From Halocaridina rubra (lineage: Eukaryota > Arthropoda > Malacostraca > Decapoda > Atyidae), in assembly GCA_037179515.1 (NCBI GenBank), contig JAXCGZ010007577.1, positions 15,001 through 32,500 of the forward strand: a DNA stretch of 17,500 bases, read 5' to 3'. A program made the translations under genes and the position numbers. The notes below the pieces were generated by a model that made no database searches, was not told the DNA's origin, and worked only from the letters and a program-made list of their open reading frames with translations. This document shows, one piece after another, positions 16,385 through 17,500 of the stretch (positions are counted from its first letter, which is position 1; each line of letters opens with the position of its first letter).

Positions 16385-16800
16385 TAGTCACTTTTCTGAC
16401 CACTCATGAAGGCTATTTAAGTCTTTCTGAAGTACTCTATCATTGTTCTCGTCTCTTACTTTTATCACAATCTTTACATCATCTGCAAACATATTCATGA
16501 ATGAATTTCCAGACTCTGGTAGGTCATTTACAAATACAAAAACAAAATTGGTTTCAAAACTGAATCCTGTAGAACCTCACTAATAACTCTTTTCCATTCA
16601 GACACTGAGTGTCTTCCCTTCTAAGTAAGTTTTTTTTTTATTTATTTTTTCCATTTCAAGACATTTTCTCCTATATTTGCCATTACTTGCAGCTTATTAA
16701 TAAGTCTCCTGTGTGGGACCGTATCAAATGTATTCTGAAAGTCTAGGAATATGCAATCTGCCCAGCCCTCTCTTTCCTGTAAGATCCGGCTTACCTTATT

Positions 16801-17033
16801 ATAAAATTCTAATAAGTTTGTTACTTTACATCTGCCTTCTCTGAAACCATGTTGCTTTAGTGTGAAAAATTGAAGGATCCCAAGAGACGAGAGATACGTT
16901 TCCTTTGAAGTTTCCTCATAAAATTCTAATAAGTTTGTTACTTTACATCTGCCTTCTCTGAAACCATGTTGCTTTAGTGTGAAAAATGAAGGATCCCAAG
17001 AGACGAGAGATACGTTTCCCTTGAAGTTTCCTC
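16801..17033. repeat. Recent 117-bp direct tandem duplication inside A6
   Basis: Unit 1 at 16801-16917 and unit 2 at 16918-17033 both begin ATAAAATTCTAATAAG. I see two differences: one base missing in unit 2 (AAAAATTGAAGG versus AAAAATGAAGG) and one T to C substitution. No other LINE-A copy in the window has it. The repeated segment is RT-coding LINE-A sequence. Confidence 0.93.
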
Positions 17034-17500
17034 ATAACTTTATAAATTATGCATTTCAAGGAAATAGGTAATATCATTTAGAGCTGTATCTCTCCTTTCC
17101 TTTTTAAAGATAGGTACCACATTCGCTTGCTTTCAGCATCTTGAAATCTGCCCAGACTTCATCGACTTTTCAAATATTATGCAGAGCACAACCGATATTG
17201 GTTTAGCAAATTTCTTAAGTATCTAATGGGATATATCATCAGGACCTGTAGCTTTATGGGCATCTAACTCCATTATTGCTTTGCATACCTCTGTAGCTGA
17301 AAAGGTGATGTAATTTAATGCCGGCACGTGATCTTTTAATTCAAGTTTTTGACGGGGTGGGGTATTTTCCCCTATAAATACTGGCTAAAACTCTTTGTTC
17401 ATTTCGTCGCAGATCTCTTCCCCTTTCTAAGTGATGCTCCCATGTGCCCTCTTTAACTTTAAGACCTGCTTTTTGACCTTCAGGTATTCTTTGAGAAAGC

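Larger units (their letters stand above)
15321..17500 (-). mobile_element. LINE-A copy A6, interrupted by B3 and running off the right edge
   Basis: This minus-strand copy covers the 3' tail and 3' UTR (15321-15420), then after B3 the C-terminal region (15695 onward), RT palm, RT N-terminal part and the endonuclease-RT linker (about 17480-17200, equivalent to A4 12380-12100). The catalytic FADD at 16489-16478 is intact in sequence, though the flanking frames are broken. It contains a recent 117-bp tandem duplication at 16801-17033. Confidence 0.87.

Overview
This is eukaryotic, intergenic, repeat-dense DNA. It is AT-rich, carries long GT/GA microsatellites and consists largely of decayed non-LTR retrotransposons (LINEs) with EN-RT genes full of stops and frameshifts. 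There are no operons, bacterial genes, tRNA or rRNA. The LINE mix and microsatellite density suggest an invertebrate, most likely an arthropod and possibly a decapod crustacean; the taxon is inference.

Two LINE families account for most of the window. LINE-A (my label; CR1-like in its RT and C-terminal motifs, with a separate coiled-coil ORF1) is present as five copies, all on the minus strand: A1 (1-494 plus 3921-~6510, split by an insertion), A3 (9644-10577), A4 (10578-12822), A5 (14021-15320) and A6 (15321-17500, running off the right edge). LINE-B (my label; a single visible EN-RT ORF and a poly-A tail) is present as B1 (495-3920, plus strand, near full length, inserted in A1), B2 (~6516-8920, minus, 5'-truncated in EN) and B3 (15421-15694, minus, a ~270-bp derivative inside A6).

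B3 joins a sequence matching the LINE-B 5' end directly to one matching its 3' end, with no coding region between. It looks like a short non-autonomous retroposon that would use LINE-B machinery, comparable in architecture to RIME/ingi or SIDER elements. All three LINE-B 3' ends share a small GGCA/TGCC hairpin about 20 nt before the A tail. LINE-A shows a second pattern: A3 abuts the 3' tail of A4, and A5 abuts the 3' tail of A6, both head to tail, with CACACA-type sequence at the junctions. This suggests insertion into CA repeats or into LINE-A's own tails.

The non-LINE DNA is 8921-9640, which holds a candidate host terminal exon on the minus strand (9277-9440) with an AATAAA signal downstream, and 12823-14020, which holds a GT/GA microsatellite, a weak ~72-bp tandem repeat and otherwise nothing recognisable. 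No intact protein-coding gene is present. Relative order: A1 before B1; A6 before B3 and before A5; A4 before A3; a local 117-bp duplication inside A6 is very recent.
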